Numbered from the stretch's first letter, positions 1-7,283 are shown. The stretch is 7,471 nt of DNA from CBFGWV01 sp965652545 (GCA_965652545.1 CBFGWV010000240.1:1-7471); one strand, 5' to 3'. Notes: generated by a model from the letters alone, not told the origin. Numbers and translations: made by a program.

Positions 1-145
1 CAAGAGACAGTGTCTTATCGGCCGGGTAAGTTACGACCTCGGTGTGGATTGCCGCCGGCAGCGCGGCGCAGAAGGGCTCGAACAGCTGCCCTGTACCATC
101 AAGGCCGGGGAGCAGCAGCAGACGTGGTGGGCTATCCGCACTCAA
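1..145 (-). CDS. Alpha/beta-hydrolase-like protein, N-terminal part (runs off window)
   Basis: The gene is read leftward and cut by the window edge, so only the first 48 codons are visible. After a short N-terminus the protein has a hydrophobic beta strand running into LLLLPGLDGTG, then QLFEPF and a VVTYPAD stretch. This matches the first strand, the oxyanion-hole loop and the following helix and strand of alpha/beta-hydrolase-fold proteins. In these families the PGLDGTG loop usually precedes a GxSxG nucleophile, which would lie outside the window. There is no in-frame ATG or GTG upstream. The best start is TTG at 145-143, with GAGG eight bases before it. That GAGG overlaps the TGA stop of the exporter gene just upstream, so the two genes look translationally coupled. 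Substrate and exact family (esterase, lipase or acyltransferase-like) cannot be told from this fragment. The fold is fairly secure and the start codon is an inference. Confidence 0.68.
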   Translation of the reverse strand, partial: MSADSPPRLLLLPGLDGTGQLFEPFCAALPAAIHTEVVTYPADKTLSL

Positions 146-155
146 GTCGCGAACC

Positions 156-782
156 TCACACTTGCCGCCGGTACAAGGCCAGAGAGCCGGCCAGGGCGAG
201 CAGGGTGCCGCCGCATAGGCGATCCAGCCAGCGCGCGCCACGCTCGCGCAACAGGCGCATGGCCTGGGCGCCGGCGGCGGCATAGCCGAGCATCACCATC
301 AGGTCGATGATGGCGAAGGTCGCCGCGAGCGCCACATACTGCGGCAACTGGGGCTGCGTCGGCTGGATGAACTGGGGCAGGAATGCCGAGAAGAACAAAT
401 AGCCCTTCGGGTTCGTGATCGCGACGAAAAAGCTACGCAGGAACAGGCCCCGCAGTGCTGTCCCGCCAGTCCCCGGGTCATCCGCGGGCAGCGCCAACGC
501 ACCATTAGAGCGCAGCAAGCGGATACCCAGCCAGGCCAGGTAAGCGACGCCCACCCACTTGACCACCGAGAACCAGAATTCCGAGGCTGCGAGCAAGGCG
601 CCCAGGCCGATGGCGACGGCAAAGATCAGGATCAGATCCGACAACACCGCACCGGCCATACCCGCCATGGCGGCTCGGACGCCGTGGCGCGAGCCGTTCG
701 ACAAGGCCAGCAGCACGGTCGGCCCGGGCGTTGCGATGCCGATGAAGGCGACTAGGGAGAATACGAGCATGGTCTCTGTCAT
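156..782 (-). CDS. LysE/RhtB-family amino-acid exporter (translocator)
   Basis: This is a 208-residue, very hydrophobic protein, the usual size for the LysE/RhtB family of inner-membrane exporters, which push amino acids such as threonine, homoserine or lysine out of the cell. The N-terminus has the family signature ATPGPT at residues 17-22 in the first membrane segment. A central loop rich in P, D and G (about 95-108) is followed by the second signature TNPKGYLFF at about 123-131 and LPQF just after. I see about five to six hydrophobic segments. The reading frame stays open for 40 codons upstream, but that extension is not hydrophobic and would displace the normal family start, so I chose ATG 782-780. 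Its ribosome site is weak, and ATG at 770 is possible. The stop (158-156) is embedded in the probable ribosome site of the downstream hydrolase gene, which suggests a two-gene transcript. The substrate cannot be predicted. Confidence 0.9.
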   Translation of the reverse strand: MTETMLVFSLVAFIGIATPGPTVLLALSNGSRHGVRAAMAGMAGAVLSDLILIFAVAIGLGALLAASEFWFSVVKWVGVAYLAWLGIRLLRSNGALALPADDPGTGGTALRGLFLRSFFVAITNPKGYLFFSAFLPQFIQPTQPQLPQYVALAATFAIIDLMVMLGYAAAGAQAMRLLRERGARWLDRLCGGTLLALAGSLALYRRQV

Positions 783-937
783 TACGCACCCGGCGGTCGT
801 GTTGGCCACCGACAGGATAAACCGATCTGAAGCTTGGATGACGGAGAGATCGGACGCGGCATACGTTAGGATCGCCCAATACGATCTGTTCAGGTTTGGC
901 AATTGTCGGATGGACGAGCGGTCAGTAATGCCACGGC

Positions 938-961
938 TACGGTGCCGTATCGCGTCGACGC
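938..961. repeat. Two adjacent short palindromes
   Basis: TACGGTGCCGTA (938-949) is an inverted repeat with a 2-nt centre. It is followed two bases later by GCGTCGACGC (952-961), a perfect palindrome. They lie in the divergent intergenic region, about 160 bp upstream of the exporter start and 390 bp upstream of pilV. They could be regulator binding sites or chance in GC-rich DNA. No known operator is recognised. Confidence 0.3.
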
Positions 962-1005
962 AAGAAAATGTAACGAATCACGTGGGACTCGAATTCTTTA
1001 GGTCA

Positions 1006-1022
1006 GCGATGGTTTTCATCGC
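1006..1022. repeat. Small hairpin, perfect 6-bp stem
   Basis: GCGATG (1006-1011) and CATCGC (1017-1022) are perfect inverted repeats around a GTTTT loop. There is no T-run on either side, so this is not an intrinsic terminator in either direction. Its role is unknown. Confidence 0.3.
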
Positions 1023-1299
1023 GATGGCCGGAGAGAATATTAGCCGGATCTTCCATACTCTTGCGTTTGGGTATTTAGCGCCCAACCACTTGTCGGTCCG
1101 GCCTCGCCGTTTGTACCCCTGGCCTGTGCACATTGAATCGGCTTGATATTCACTGCATCCACATCGGATCGACGTAACGAAAAAGGTGGTGTGCAGGAGC
1201 AGTTCAGTTGCGTTGGTGAGATGAACCCCCCTTTGCTTGACGCTTCGTTGGTTTGCTGGTGTCGGTTTGCAATTTTACTGCCTGGCGGGTGATGACCTT

Positions 1300-1316
1300 C
1301 GGTCGACTCTCGACTG
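1300..1316 (+). repeat. Hairpin in the pilV 5' leader
   Basis: GTCGA (1302-1306) pairs with TCGAC (1310-1314) across a CTC loop. One G-T wobble and one C-G pair extend the stem to 7 bp (1300 with 1316). It lies about 20 bp before the pilV ribosome site, so it would be in the mRNA leader of the pilus operon. It may be accidental. Confidence 0.25.
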
Positions 1317-1336
1317 TGCCTGTGTGTTTGCTCGAA

Positions 1337-1342
1337 AAGGAG
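1337..1342 (+). promoter_or_regulatory. Ribosome binding site of pilV
   Basis: AAGGAG is a near-perfect Shine-Dalgarno sequence. It stands 4 nt before GTG 1347, 7 nt before GTG 1350 and 13 nt before ATG 1356. The spacing favours GTG 1350 as the start, although all three are in the same frame. Confidence 0.7.
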
Positions 1343-1349
1343 TGCTGTG

Positions 1350-1781
1350 GTGTCAATGGACGGTCGAAGCGTGTCTCAACACCGACGTACAACCGGTTTT
1401 GCACTGATCGAAGTCATGGTGACGATATTTGTTTTCGCCGTCGGCCTGTTGGGGCTGGCGACACTCCAAACGGTATCGGTCCAAGCCAATCACAGCGCGT
1501 ATCTCAGTACGCAAGCAGCGACCCTGGCATACGGCATGATGGATCAATGGCGCGCCAACAGGCGCGTTATTCTGGGCTCGCTGACCTTGCCCGACGAGTC
1601 CGACTGGGCAAACCGCGTCGCCGATACGCTACCCAATGGGGTGCTTGTCACAAGCATCGTCAATGACAGGATAGACATCGCCATTACCTGGGACGACGCT
1701 CGCCATAAGCGGCCGGATCAAACCGCCGCAGCATACCTTGCGGGTCTGAAGACAACCCTGCGGTTTACAGGGCGGATTTGA
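1350..1781 (+). CDS. pilV: Type IV pilus minor prepilin PilV
   Basis: This is a 143-residue class III prepilin and the first gene of the pilus block. A short basic leader (HRRTTG) ends in Gly16. Prepilin peptidase should cut before Phe17, giving mature FALIEV with Glu at position +5 (Glu21). The next 20 or so residues form the hydrophobic helix typical of pilins (VFAVGLLGLATLQ), and this FxLIEVMV...GLLGLATLQ pattern is characteristic of PilV. The rest has a periplasmic pilin-head character and ends in a strand containing ITWDD, a common PilV feature. It is somewhat short compared with many PilV proteins. PilV acts in the inner membrane and at the pilus tip with PilW, PilX and PilY1 to prime assembly. 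The start GTG 1350 is chosen from the AAGGAG spacing; GTG 1347 and ATG 1356 are alternatives. The stop is 1 nt before the pilW ATG, indicating translational coupling. Confidence 0.9.
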   Translation: MSMDGRSVSQHRRTTGFALIEVMVTIFVFAVGLLGLATLQTVSVQANHSAYLSTQAATLAYGMMDQWRANRRVILGSLTLPDESDWANRVADTLPNGVLVTSIVNDRIDIAITWDDARHKRPDQTAAAYLAGLKTTLRFTGRI

Positions 1782-1782
1782 T

Positions 1783-2973
1783 ATGAGCAGCCGTATCGAT
1801 CGCCAATCCGGGCTGTCCCTCATCGAGCTCTTGATCGCCCTGGCTCTGGGCTTGTTGCTGGTGGCGGGAATTATCCAATTGTTCGTGGGCACCAAGGCCA
1901 CGTACTCGACACAACAGGCGCTGTCCAGAATTCAGGAAGCGGGGCGGTTCGGCATCGAATTCCTGAAGACCGACATCCGCCTGGCGGGCTTTCAAAGCAC
2001 CTGCGCCAACGGCATGCCGTCGCCGACCATCCATCTGGATACCGCATCCCCGGACTACGATCCGGACGTGTATTTGCGCACGGGCGTATTCGGATGGGAA
2101 TACGGCGGCACCAGCCCGGGCGATACGTTCGCGCTACCTGCCGCATTGACCACCCCGCCAGCCGCGAACTGGAGCAATGCCTCCTCGGGCGCATTGACCG
2201 CTTTGCTCGGTAGCGGTGCTGTCGCCATCGGCAGCGATGTCCTGCTGGTGGCGTGGGCGGAACCGGTTGCGGGCATCTCGGGCGATCCCCTGGTCGCCAA
2301 TGGCAGCGGCAGCCTGCTCATCAATCTGAACACCGCCAATGGCGTGGGCCCGAACGGGGTGATGTACGCGACCAACTGCGACACGGCGGATCTGTTCCAT
2401 AACCGCTCCGCGGCGACGGCATCGACCGTCAGTCGCGCGGTCGGCGGGGGGAGCCCGCCAGGCAACACCGCATCACCCGACTGGTCGGCGGCATACGGAC
2501 AGGACTTGCAACTGTTCCGGCTACGTAGTCGTGCTTACTACGTCGGCCTGGTCGATGGCGATGGCGACGGGATCGGCGATCCGGACAAACCGGCCTTGTT
2601 TCGCATGGACTTCGGCGCCAACGGCACGGCAATGAGTGAAGCGATAGCCCTGGTCGATGGCGTCGAGTCGTTGCAACTGTTGTATGTCGTGGGCACCGCC
2701 ACGGCCACCAACCCCAGCGCGGTGACGCAAGTCGTTACCGCCGATGCAGTGACCGATTGGGCCGATGTGCTCGCCGTGCGCGTGGCGCTGCTGATCCGGT
2801 CGACCGACCAAGACGTTGTCGTCGATACGCTTGATTACTCGATGCTCGACTCGACAGCCCTTGGCGGTGTGCCGGCCGTGGCGCCGGTGGTCATCGACCC
2901 GTCCGATGACCGCTCGCAACGCAAGGTTTTTCAGTTCGATGTGGGAGTGCGAAATGCAATACGCGTGTTCTAA
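1783..2973 (+). CDS. pilW: Type IV pilus minor prepilin PilW
   Basis: This is a 396-residue prepilin. The leader MSSRIDRQSG ends in Gly10, and mature LSLIELLIALALG has Glu at +5 (Glu15), followed by the hydrophobic helix. The stretch TYSTQQALSRIQEAGRFG with IRLAGF at about 66-71 is the classic PilW N-terminal signature. The large C-terminal domain ends with RKVFQFDVGVRN, matching the usual PilW end. The start ATG overlaps nothing but lies 1 nt after the pilV stop, so translation is probably coupled. An aspartate-glycine loop at residues 258-266 fits DxDxDGxxD, a calcium-binding pattern, and sits next to the YYVGLV strand. Several long G/A/S/N/T-rich stretches (about 100-220) look like flexible insertions in the pilin head. 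PilW is expected to connect PilV/PilX with PilY1 at the pilus tip. The 3' end overlaps pilX by 20 nt. Confidence 0.93.
   Translation: MSSRIDRQSGLSLIELLIALALGLLLVAGIIQLFVGTKATYSTQQALSRIQEAGRFGIEFLKTDIRLAGFQSTCANGMPSPTIHLDTASPDYDPDVYLRTGVFGWEYGGTSPGDTFALPAALTTPPAANWSNASSGALTALLGSGAVAIGSDVLLVAWAEPVAGISGDPLVANGSGSLLINLNTANGVGPNGVMYATNCDTADLFHNRSAATASTVSRAVGGGSPPGNTASPDWSAAYGQDLQLFRLRSRAYYVGLVDGDGDGIGDPDKPALFRMDFGANGTAMSEAIALVDGVESLQLLYVVGTATATNPSAVTQVVTADAVTDWADVLAVRVALLIRSTDQDVVVDTLDYSMLDSTALGGVPAVAPVVIDPSDDRSQRKVFQFDVGVRNAIRVF
2554..2580 (+). other. Predicted calcium-binding loop (DxDxDGxxD) within PilW
   Basis: The codons encode DGDGDGIGD (residues 258-266). Asp occupies positions 1, 3, 5 and 9 and Gly position 6, the pattern of dockerin, thrombospondin-3 and PilY1-type calcium loops. 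Calcium binding is inferred from the motif only. Confidence 0.5.
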
Positions 2974-3553
2974 GAACGAGGCCGGTTCGGTACTGATCAT
3001 CGGGCTGATCTTCCTGATCGCGCTGACGATGATTGCCGTCACGGCGATGCGTGGAACACTCCTGCAAGAGCGCATGGCTGGTAATGTGCTCGACCGCGAA
3101 GCGGCATTTCTGGATAGCGAAACCCTGCTCCGGGAGGCCGAGGAGGCGCTGCGCCAAGCCGGGGTCACGGCCACCCTGGGGAGCCTGCCCCGGCCGCAGG
3201 TCGAGTTGGTGCGCGCCGTCATGGCTGGGGATTGCTCGGCGCGAAGCTTCGTTGATGCCCCCGCGCTGAGCAGCTACTGGACCACGGTGCCGGTGGCCAC
3301 ACCAACGGGAGGAACGCACAACCAGGATGTTCTCCTGTTGCCGGTTCCCGAACCCGGCGGTCAGTTCGGCGGTGCGGTGGGTGCGCCGTGCATCCCGCTT
3401 TCAGACGTCTCGAACAGTGCCAATGCCCCCGGCGGTGGCGGACGGCAGTACTCCAAGGTCGACAACTATTTCTGGCTGGTAACCCGATCCACGACGCCGA
3501 CAGGTGCCGGGTTGGTGGAATTGCAGACCTTATACCTGCAGGGGTCAAACTGA
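2954..3553 (+). CDS. pilX: Type IV pilus minor prepilin-like PilX
   Basis: This is a 199-residue protein starting at ATG 2954, inside the pilW end, with GGGAG six bases upstream. The short leader MQYACSKNEAG ends in Gly11 and is followed by the hydrophobic segment SVLIIGLIFLIALTMIAV. Position +5 is Ile rather than Glu. This is normal for the PilX_N group and resembles the type II secretion pseudopilin GspK, which sits at the tip. The segment LQERMAGN, then a D-R-E-A-AF run leading into EAEEAL, is the hallmark PilX signature (about 36-62). Two cysteines in the head (in DCSARS and APCIPL) could form a disulfide. A glycine-rich stretch (PGGGG) precedes the final strands. PilX should cap or prime the pilus with PilV and PilW and help present PilY1. 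The open frame continues upstream to about 2816, but that part is a shadow of pilW. Confidence 0.9.
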   Translation: MQYACSKNEAGSVLIIGLIFLIALTMIAVTAMRGTLLQERMAGNVLDREAAFLDSETLLREAEEALRQAGVTATLGSLPRPQVELVRAVMAGDCSARSFVDAPALSSYWTTVPVATPTGGTHNQDVLLLPVPEPGGQFGGAVGAPCIPLSDVSNSANAPGGGGRQYSKVDNYFWLVTRSTTPTGAGLVELQTLYLQGSN

Positions 3554-3605
3554 TTCTGTGCATGACAACGGATTTACAATGCGCACAAGGGTGTGGAATA
3601 CAAGA

Positions 3606-6600
3606 ATGAAACCGTGGTCGAATTCCCGATTCAATTGCTTAATGCTCGCTTGCGTTCTCAGCGCCGTATCGTCCGCGTCCCATGCTGTGGTCAGCGATGA
3701 TGTCGCGCAGACACCGCTTTTTGTATCGAGCAGCACCGTGTACCCCAACATCATGTTTGTGTTGGACGACTCCGGCTCCATGCAATGGGAAACGATGCCG
3801 GACTCCGGAATCGCATTCCTCGGCACCCAGCCGCAGTACTACCTGTTTCCATACAGTGGCCCCATTTATGGCAGCGGGTGGTATGGCAACAGCTCAAACC
3901 AGTCGGTGAACCTCGCCGGTTATGAGGCGGACAATATTCTGAATATCAGAACGCGTTCGTCACACAATAACGCGGTGTACTACGACCCCGATATCACCTA
4001 CCGGCCGTGGAAGAAGGCGGACAATACGTTTTTCCCCGACGCCTCGCCCTCGTGTGCCGAACATAATCCCGGGGATCCTTCAGCCGGGTGTCGTGATCTG
4101 ACTGTCGTCAATTTCGGCAATGCGGGAACCGACACCAATGCGCACGCCCGGTGGTATCGCCGACTCAGCAGCGGCGGCTATGGCTGGTTGCTGGGCAAGT
4201 ACGTCAATCCCCAGACCGGTACCAACGGTTTCTGGCCAGCGACGTATTTCAACTGGACACCCGGCGGTGCAGGGTGTCCAGTCGCCAATATCAACAATGT
4301 CCAGTGCTATACGCGGGTGGAGATTCGCCCGGGGTTCTCGTATACGAGCCCCGGCGGGATAACCCGTACCTACACCGACGAGATGCAGAACTTCGCCAAC
4401 TGGTACACCTATTACCGTTCCCGCCTTCTTGCGGCCAGAGGGGCGATCGGCAGGGCGTTTGCCGAGCAGGACGAGGCGATGCGGGTGGGGTTCGGGGCGA
4501 TCAACAAGCCGAGCGCGGTCATCGACGGGGTCAGCACCAACGTCATCATCAACGGGGTGAGGCCGTTCTCCGGCAGCGACCGGGTAGGGTTTTTCACATC
4601 GCTGTATACCCAGGCGGTGTCCACCGCGTACACCCCATTGCGACGGGCATTGGGGGCCGCCGGCACATACTACGAACGCAATGACGATCTCGGCCCCTGG
4701 AGCGATACCCCGGGCGCCGCGGGCGGCGGCGCCCACCTCGAATGCCGCAGCAGCTACACGATCCTCATGAGCGATGGTTTCTGGAACGGCCCGAGTCCCG
4801 GTGTCGGCAACGTGGACGATCTCAACGGGCCGACGATCACCGGTCCGGGTGGCCAGACGTACAGCTACGCACCGGCAGACCCCTACCGCGACGGGACGTC
4901 GGACACACTTGCCGACGTGGCCATGCACTACTGGAATCGCGACCTGCGGCCGGGGCTGGACAACCGGGTTCCGACCAATACCCAGGACGAAGCCTTCTGG
5001 CAGCACATGGTGACCTTCGCGGTGGGGCTGGGGGCGGAGGGCGCACTGGACCCGGCGGACGTCTGGGACGCGGTGGCGAACGAAACGCCCATCGCCTGGC
5101 CGCCGCCGGCGTCCAACAGTGCCAACAACATCGACGACATGCTGCATGCGGGCGTCAACGGCCGGGGCGGGTATTTCTCTGCCAAAGACCCGGAGACATT
5201 CGCCGAGGAGCTTGGCGAGGTGCTGGCCAACATCACCAGCCGCCAGGAATCCGCCACCGGCTTGTCCAGCTCCGCGACGCTGGTGCAAAGCGATGCCTTG
5301 TCGTTCGTCGTCGGCTTCGACTCCGAAGACTGGAGCGGTGAGCTGGTGGCGCTCAAGCAAGTGAAGAATCCACTGACCGGTGTGCTCGAGAACGTCCAGC
5401 TGTGGCAGGCCTCGAGCACGCTGGCGGGTATGACGCCGGCCGTCCGCAATATCTACACCCACGATGGCAGCGGCGGCGTGGCCTTCGACAACAGCTTGGC
5501 CGGTGGTCTGAAGACCACGGTCCTTGGGGATTTCGACCCGTTGGTGATCGACGTGGACGACCTGATCGCCTACTTGCGTGGCGATGACAGCGACGAGCAG
5601 AGCCAAGGCGGCCCGTTCCGCAATCGGGCCACGCCCCTGGGCGACATCGTGAACTCCGGCCCCGCCGTCGTGACCACGCGCAACTACGGTTGGCAGGACG
5701 TGGACGGCTACGGCGACTACCTGGATGAAAAGCAGACCCGCCCGATGATGGTCTACATCGGCGCCAACGACGGCATGTTGCACGGCTTCGACGACAGCGG
5801 ACAGGAGCGGTTTGCCTACATACCGGCGGCGGTATTGGCCAATCTGCACGAGTTGGCGAAACCGACCTACGGCCACCAATCCTTCGTCGATGGAAAGATC
5901 ACCATCGGCGATGCCAGGCTGAACAACGGCGCAAGCCATATCAGTGGCTGGAATACGCTGGCGGTGGGCGCCACCGGTGCGGGTGGCAAGGCGGTGTTCG
6001 CGCTGGATGTCGGCGTCTCGTCCGTCGGTGCGCTGGGTGCCGCCAATGTCCTGTGGGAGGTCAACAGTGATTCCGGCCCCGACTTTGCGGATGACCTCGG
6101 CTATACCTTGGGTGCGCCGCTGATCGACCGCCTCAGCGACGGGACCTGGGCCGTCATCTTCGCCAACGGCTATGACAGCACCAACAAGCGTGCGGTGTTG
6201 TATGTCGTCAATGCGGAAACCGGTAGCCTGATCGGCGCAGTGGACACCGGCGTGGGCAGCGCGGCGGACCCCAACGGGCTGTCCACGCCGGCCATCGTGC
6301 GGGACTTCGACCTGGTCACCGACCCCATTACCGGAAAGCAGACCCGTACACCGTATGCCAAATATGTGTATGCCGGCGACCTGTACGGCAACATGTGGAA
6401 GTTTGATATTTCGGGCGCGCCCGCCACATGGTCGGTCGGCTACGGCGGCGACCCGATGTTCAATGCCATCGACAGCGACGGCGATCGTCAGCCGATCACC
6501 GCCGGCCCGACGATCGCCCGTCATCCCAGTGGCGGCTATCTGGTCTTTTTCGGCACCGGCAAGTTCTTCAGCCCCGGTGACCAGATGATCCACCCGACCG

Positions 6601-7259
6601 ATCAGCCGGTGGACACGTTCTACGGCATCTGGGATAAGGACACCGGCTCCGATACCTGGATCGAGCTTGCCACCGTGCCCGACCGTACCGCCCTGCTTCA
6701 GGCGCAGACGCTGCTCGCCAGCCAAAGCGTCGACGCGAACGGCGTTCCGCGGGAGGTGATCACCAGCTCCGCGGCCCCGGTGGACTGGACGAGCAAACAC
6801 GGCTGGTTCGTCGATCTGATCGTCGGCACAGACCGCAACGGCGAACGGGTGTTGATGACCCCATCGGTGGTCTTGGGCGATGTCTCATTCTCCACCTATG
6901 AGCCGGGCAGCGACCCCTGCGAGCCGGGCGGCACGAGCCGCAGTTACATCTTGAGCGCCTTGACGGGGCAGGCGGCCCTTGGCCTGCCCGACAACTACAC
7001 CCATGGCGGTGTGGCGGCCTGCCCCGGCGGCAGCGGGTGTGCGGGAATCGAGCTGGGCTCCGGGGCGCCCGTGGGCGCACTGTTGACCATTCGCGAGGTC
7101 CGCGACAGCGCCGATCAACTGGTGGGCTACGAAAGCGTGCTCAACCTGCCCACCATCCAGGCCGGCAGCGCCACCGGCGCGCAGCAGGATGCGGAGCAGA
7201 TCATCGTCGGTACACCGCCGATAGGACGCGTGTACTGGCTGGATCCCCTCGAGCAATGA
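3606..7259 (+). CDS. pilY1: Type IV pilus tip adhesin and assembly factor PilY1 (PilC family)
   Basis: This is a 1217-residue secreted protein, the usual size for PilY1. A Sec signal peptide (about 1-27, cut after SHA) precedes a von Willebrand A-like region opened by the metal-site motif DDSGS at 54-58. ILMSDG (about 386-391) and FAVGLGAEG are later VWA strands. Five cysteines lie in this half: 150, 162, 224, 234 and 380. The C-terminal PilC/PilY1 beta-propeller (about 600-1217) shows FRNR...LGDIVNSGP, VYIGANDGMLHGFD (about 716-729), YAGDLYGNMWKFD (922-934) and FFGTGKFF. An RGD tripeptide is at 658-660. The usual aspartate calcium loop ahead of YAGDL is replaced by a longer segment (900-919). 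ATG 3606 is chosen because it gives a compact signal peptide with GGAA 7 nt upstream. ATG 3579 is an equally possible start, adding nine residues. PilY1 promotes pilus extension, adhesion and surface sensing with the PilVWX tip complex. Confidence 0.95.
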   Translation: MKPWSNSRFNCLMLACVLSAVSSASHAVVSDDVAQTPLFVSSSTVYPNIMFVLDDSGSMQWETMPDSGIAFLGTQPQYYLFPYSGPIYGSGWYGNSSNQSVNLAGYEADNILNIRTRSSHNNAVYYDPDITYRPWKKADNTFFPDASPSCAEHNPGDPSAGCRDLTVVNFGNAGTDTNAHARWYRRLSSGGYGWLLGKYVNPQTGTNGFWPATYFNWTPGGAGCPVANINNVQCYTRVEIRPGFSYTSPGGITRTYTDEMQNFANWYTYYRSRLLAARGAIGRAFAEQDEAMRVGFGAINKPSAVIDGVSTNVIINGVRPFSGSDRVGFFTSLYTQAVSTAYTPLRRALGAAGTYYERNDDLGPWSDTPGAAGGGAHLECRSSYTILMSDGFWNGPSPGVGNVDDLNGPTITGPGGQTYSYAPADPYRDGTSDTLADVAMHYWNRDLRPGLDNRVPTNTQDEAFWQHMVTFAVGLGAEGALDPADVWDAVANETPIAWPPPASNSANNIDDMLHAGVNGRGGYFSAKDPETFAEELGEVLANITSRQESATGLSSSATLVQSDALSFVVGFDSEDWSGELVALKQVKNPLTGVLENVQLWQASSTLAGMTPAVRNIYTHDGSGGVAFDNSLAGGLKTTVLGDFDPLVIDVDDLIAYLRGDDSDEQSQGGPFRNRATPLGDIVNSGPAVVTTRNYGWQDVDGYGDYLDEKQTRPMMVYIGANDGMLHGFDDSGQERFAYIPAAVLANLHELAKPTYGHQSFVDGKITIGDARLNNGASHISGWNTLAVGATGAGGKAVFALDVGVSSVGALGAANVLWEVNSDSGPDFADDLGYTLGAPLIDRLSDGTWAVIFANGYDSTNKRAVLYVVNAETGSLIGAVDTGVGSAADPNGLSTPAIVRDFDLVTDPITGKQTRTPYAKYVYAGDLYGNMWKFDISGAPATWSVGYGGDPMFNAIDSDGDRQPITAGPTIARHPSGGYLVFFGTGKFFSPGDQMIHPTDQPVDTFYGIWDKDTGSDTWIELATVPDRTALLQAQTLLASQSVDANGVPREVITSSAAPVDWTSKHGWFVDLIVGTDRNGERVLMTPSVVLGDVSFSTYEPGSDPCEPGGTSRSYILSALTGQAALGLPDNYTHGGVAACPGGSGCAGIELGSGAPVGALLTIREVRDSADQLVGYESVLNLPTIQAGSATGAQQDAEQIIVGTPPIGRVYWLDPLEQ

Positions 7260-7283
7260 CGCATCCCGCACATCGCGCATCAC

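Larger units (their letters stand above)
783..1349. other. Divergent intergenic region between exporter gene and pilV
   Basis: About 570 bp separate the exporter start from the pilV start. Open frames crossing it have no recognisable protein family and no good starts, so I treat it as non-coding. It should hold the promoters for both directions. It contains the palindromes listed separately, and a good Shine-Dalgarno sequence at its right end. I found no tRNA, no intrinsic terminator and no convincing sigma-70 pair. The best -35-like hexamer on the plus strand, TTGACG at 1237-1242, has no matching -10 at proper spacing. Confidence 0.6.

Noticed and set aside
783..902. 40-codon upstream extension of the exporter frame
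   Set aside because: It would add a non-family polar N-terminus ahead of the conserved membrane start; the family size fits ATG 782.
980..1000. Possible tRNA T-loop (TTCGAGT on the minus strand)
   Set aside because: The flanking bases cannot form the T-stem and no cloverleaf can be built around it.
559..1146. A 195-codon plus-strand open frame covering the exporter start and part of the intergenic region
   Set aside because: Its first half is the complement of the exporter gene, the second half resembles no family, and the start has no ribosome site.
970..1181. GTAACGAA direct repeat at 970-977 and 1174-1181
   Set aside because: Eight bases repeated once in a 570-bp interval is weak and compatible with chance.
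1257..1270. Sigma-54-like site TGG...TTGC upstream of pilV
   Set aside because: Only 9 bases lie between the GG and GC elements instead of the required 10, and the -24 element is otherwise poor.
1221..1292. A 23-codon leader peptide frame before pilV
   Set aside because: It starts with ATG, but the GGTGAG is directly adjacent rather than correctly spaced, and nothing suggests attenuation.
4080..6800. A 906-codon open frame on the minus strand, antisense to pilY1
   Set aside because: It has no recognisable domain, an H/R/V/G-rich composition typical of the complement of a GC-rich gene, and it lies wholly over a well-supported pilY1.
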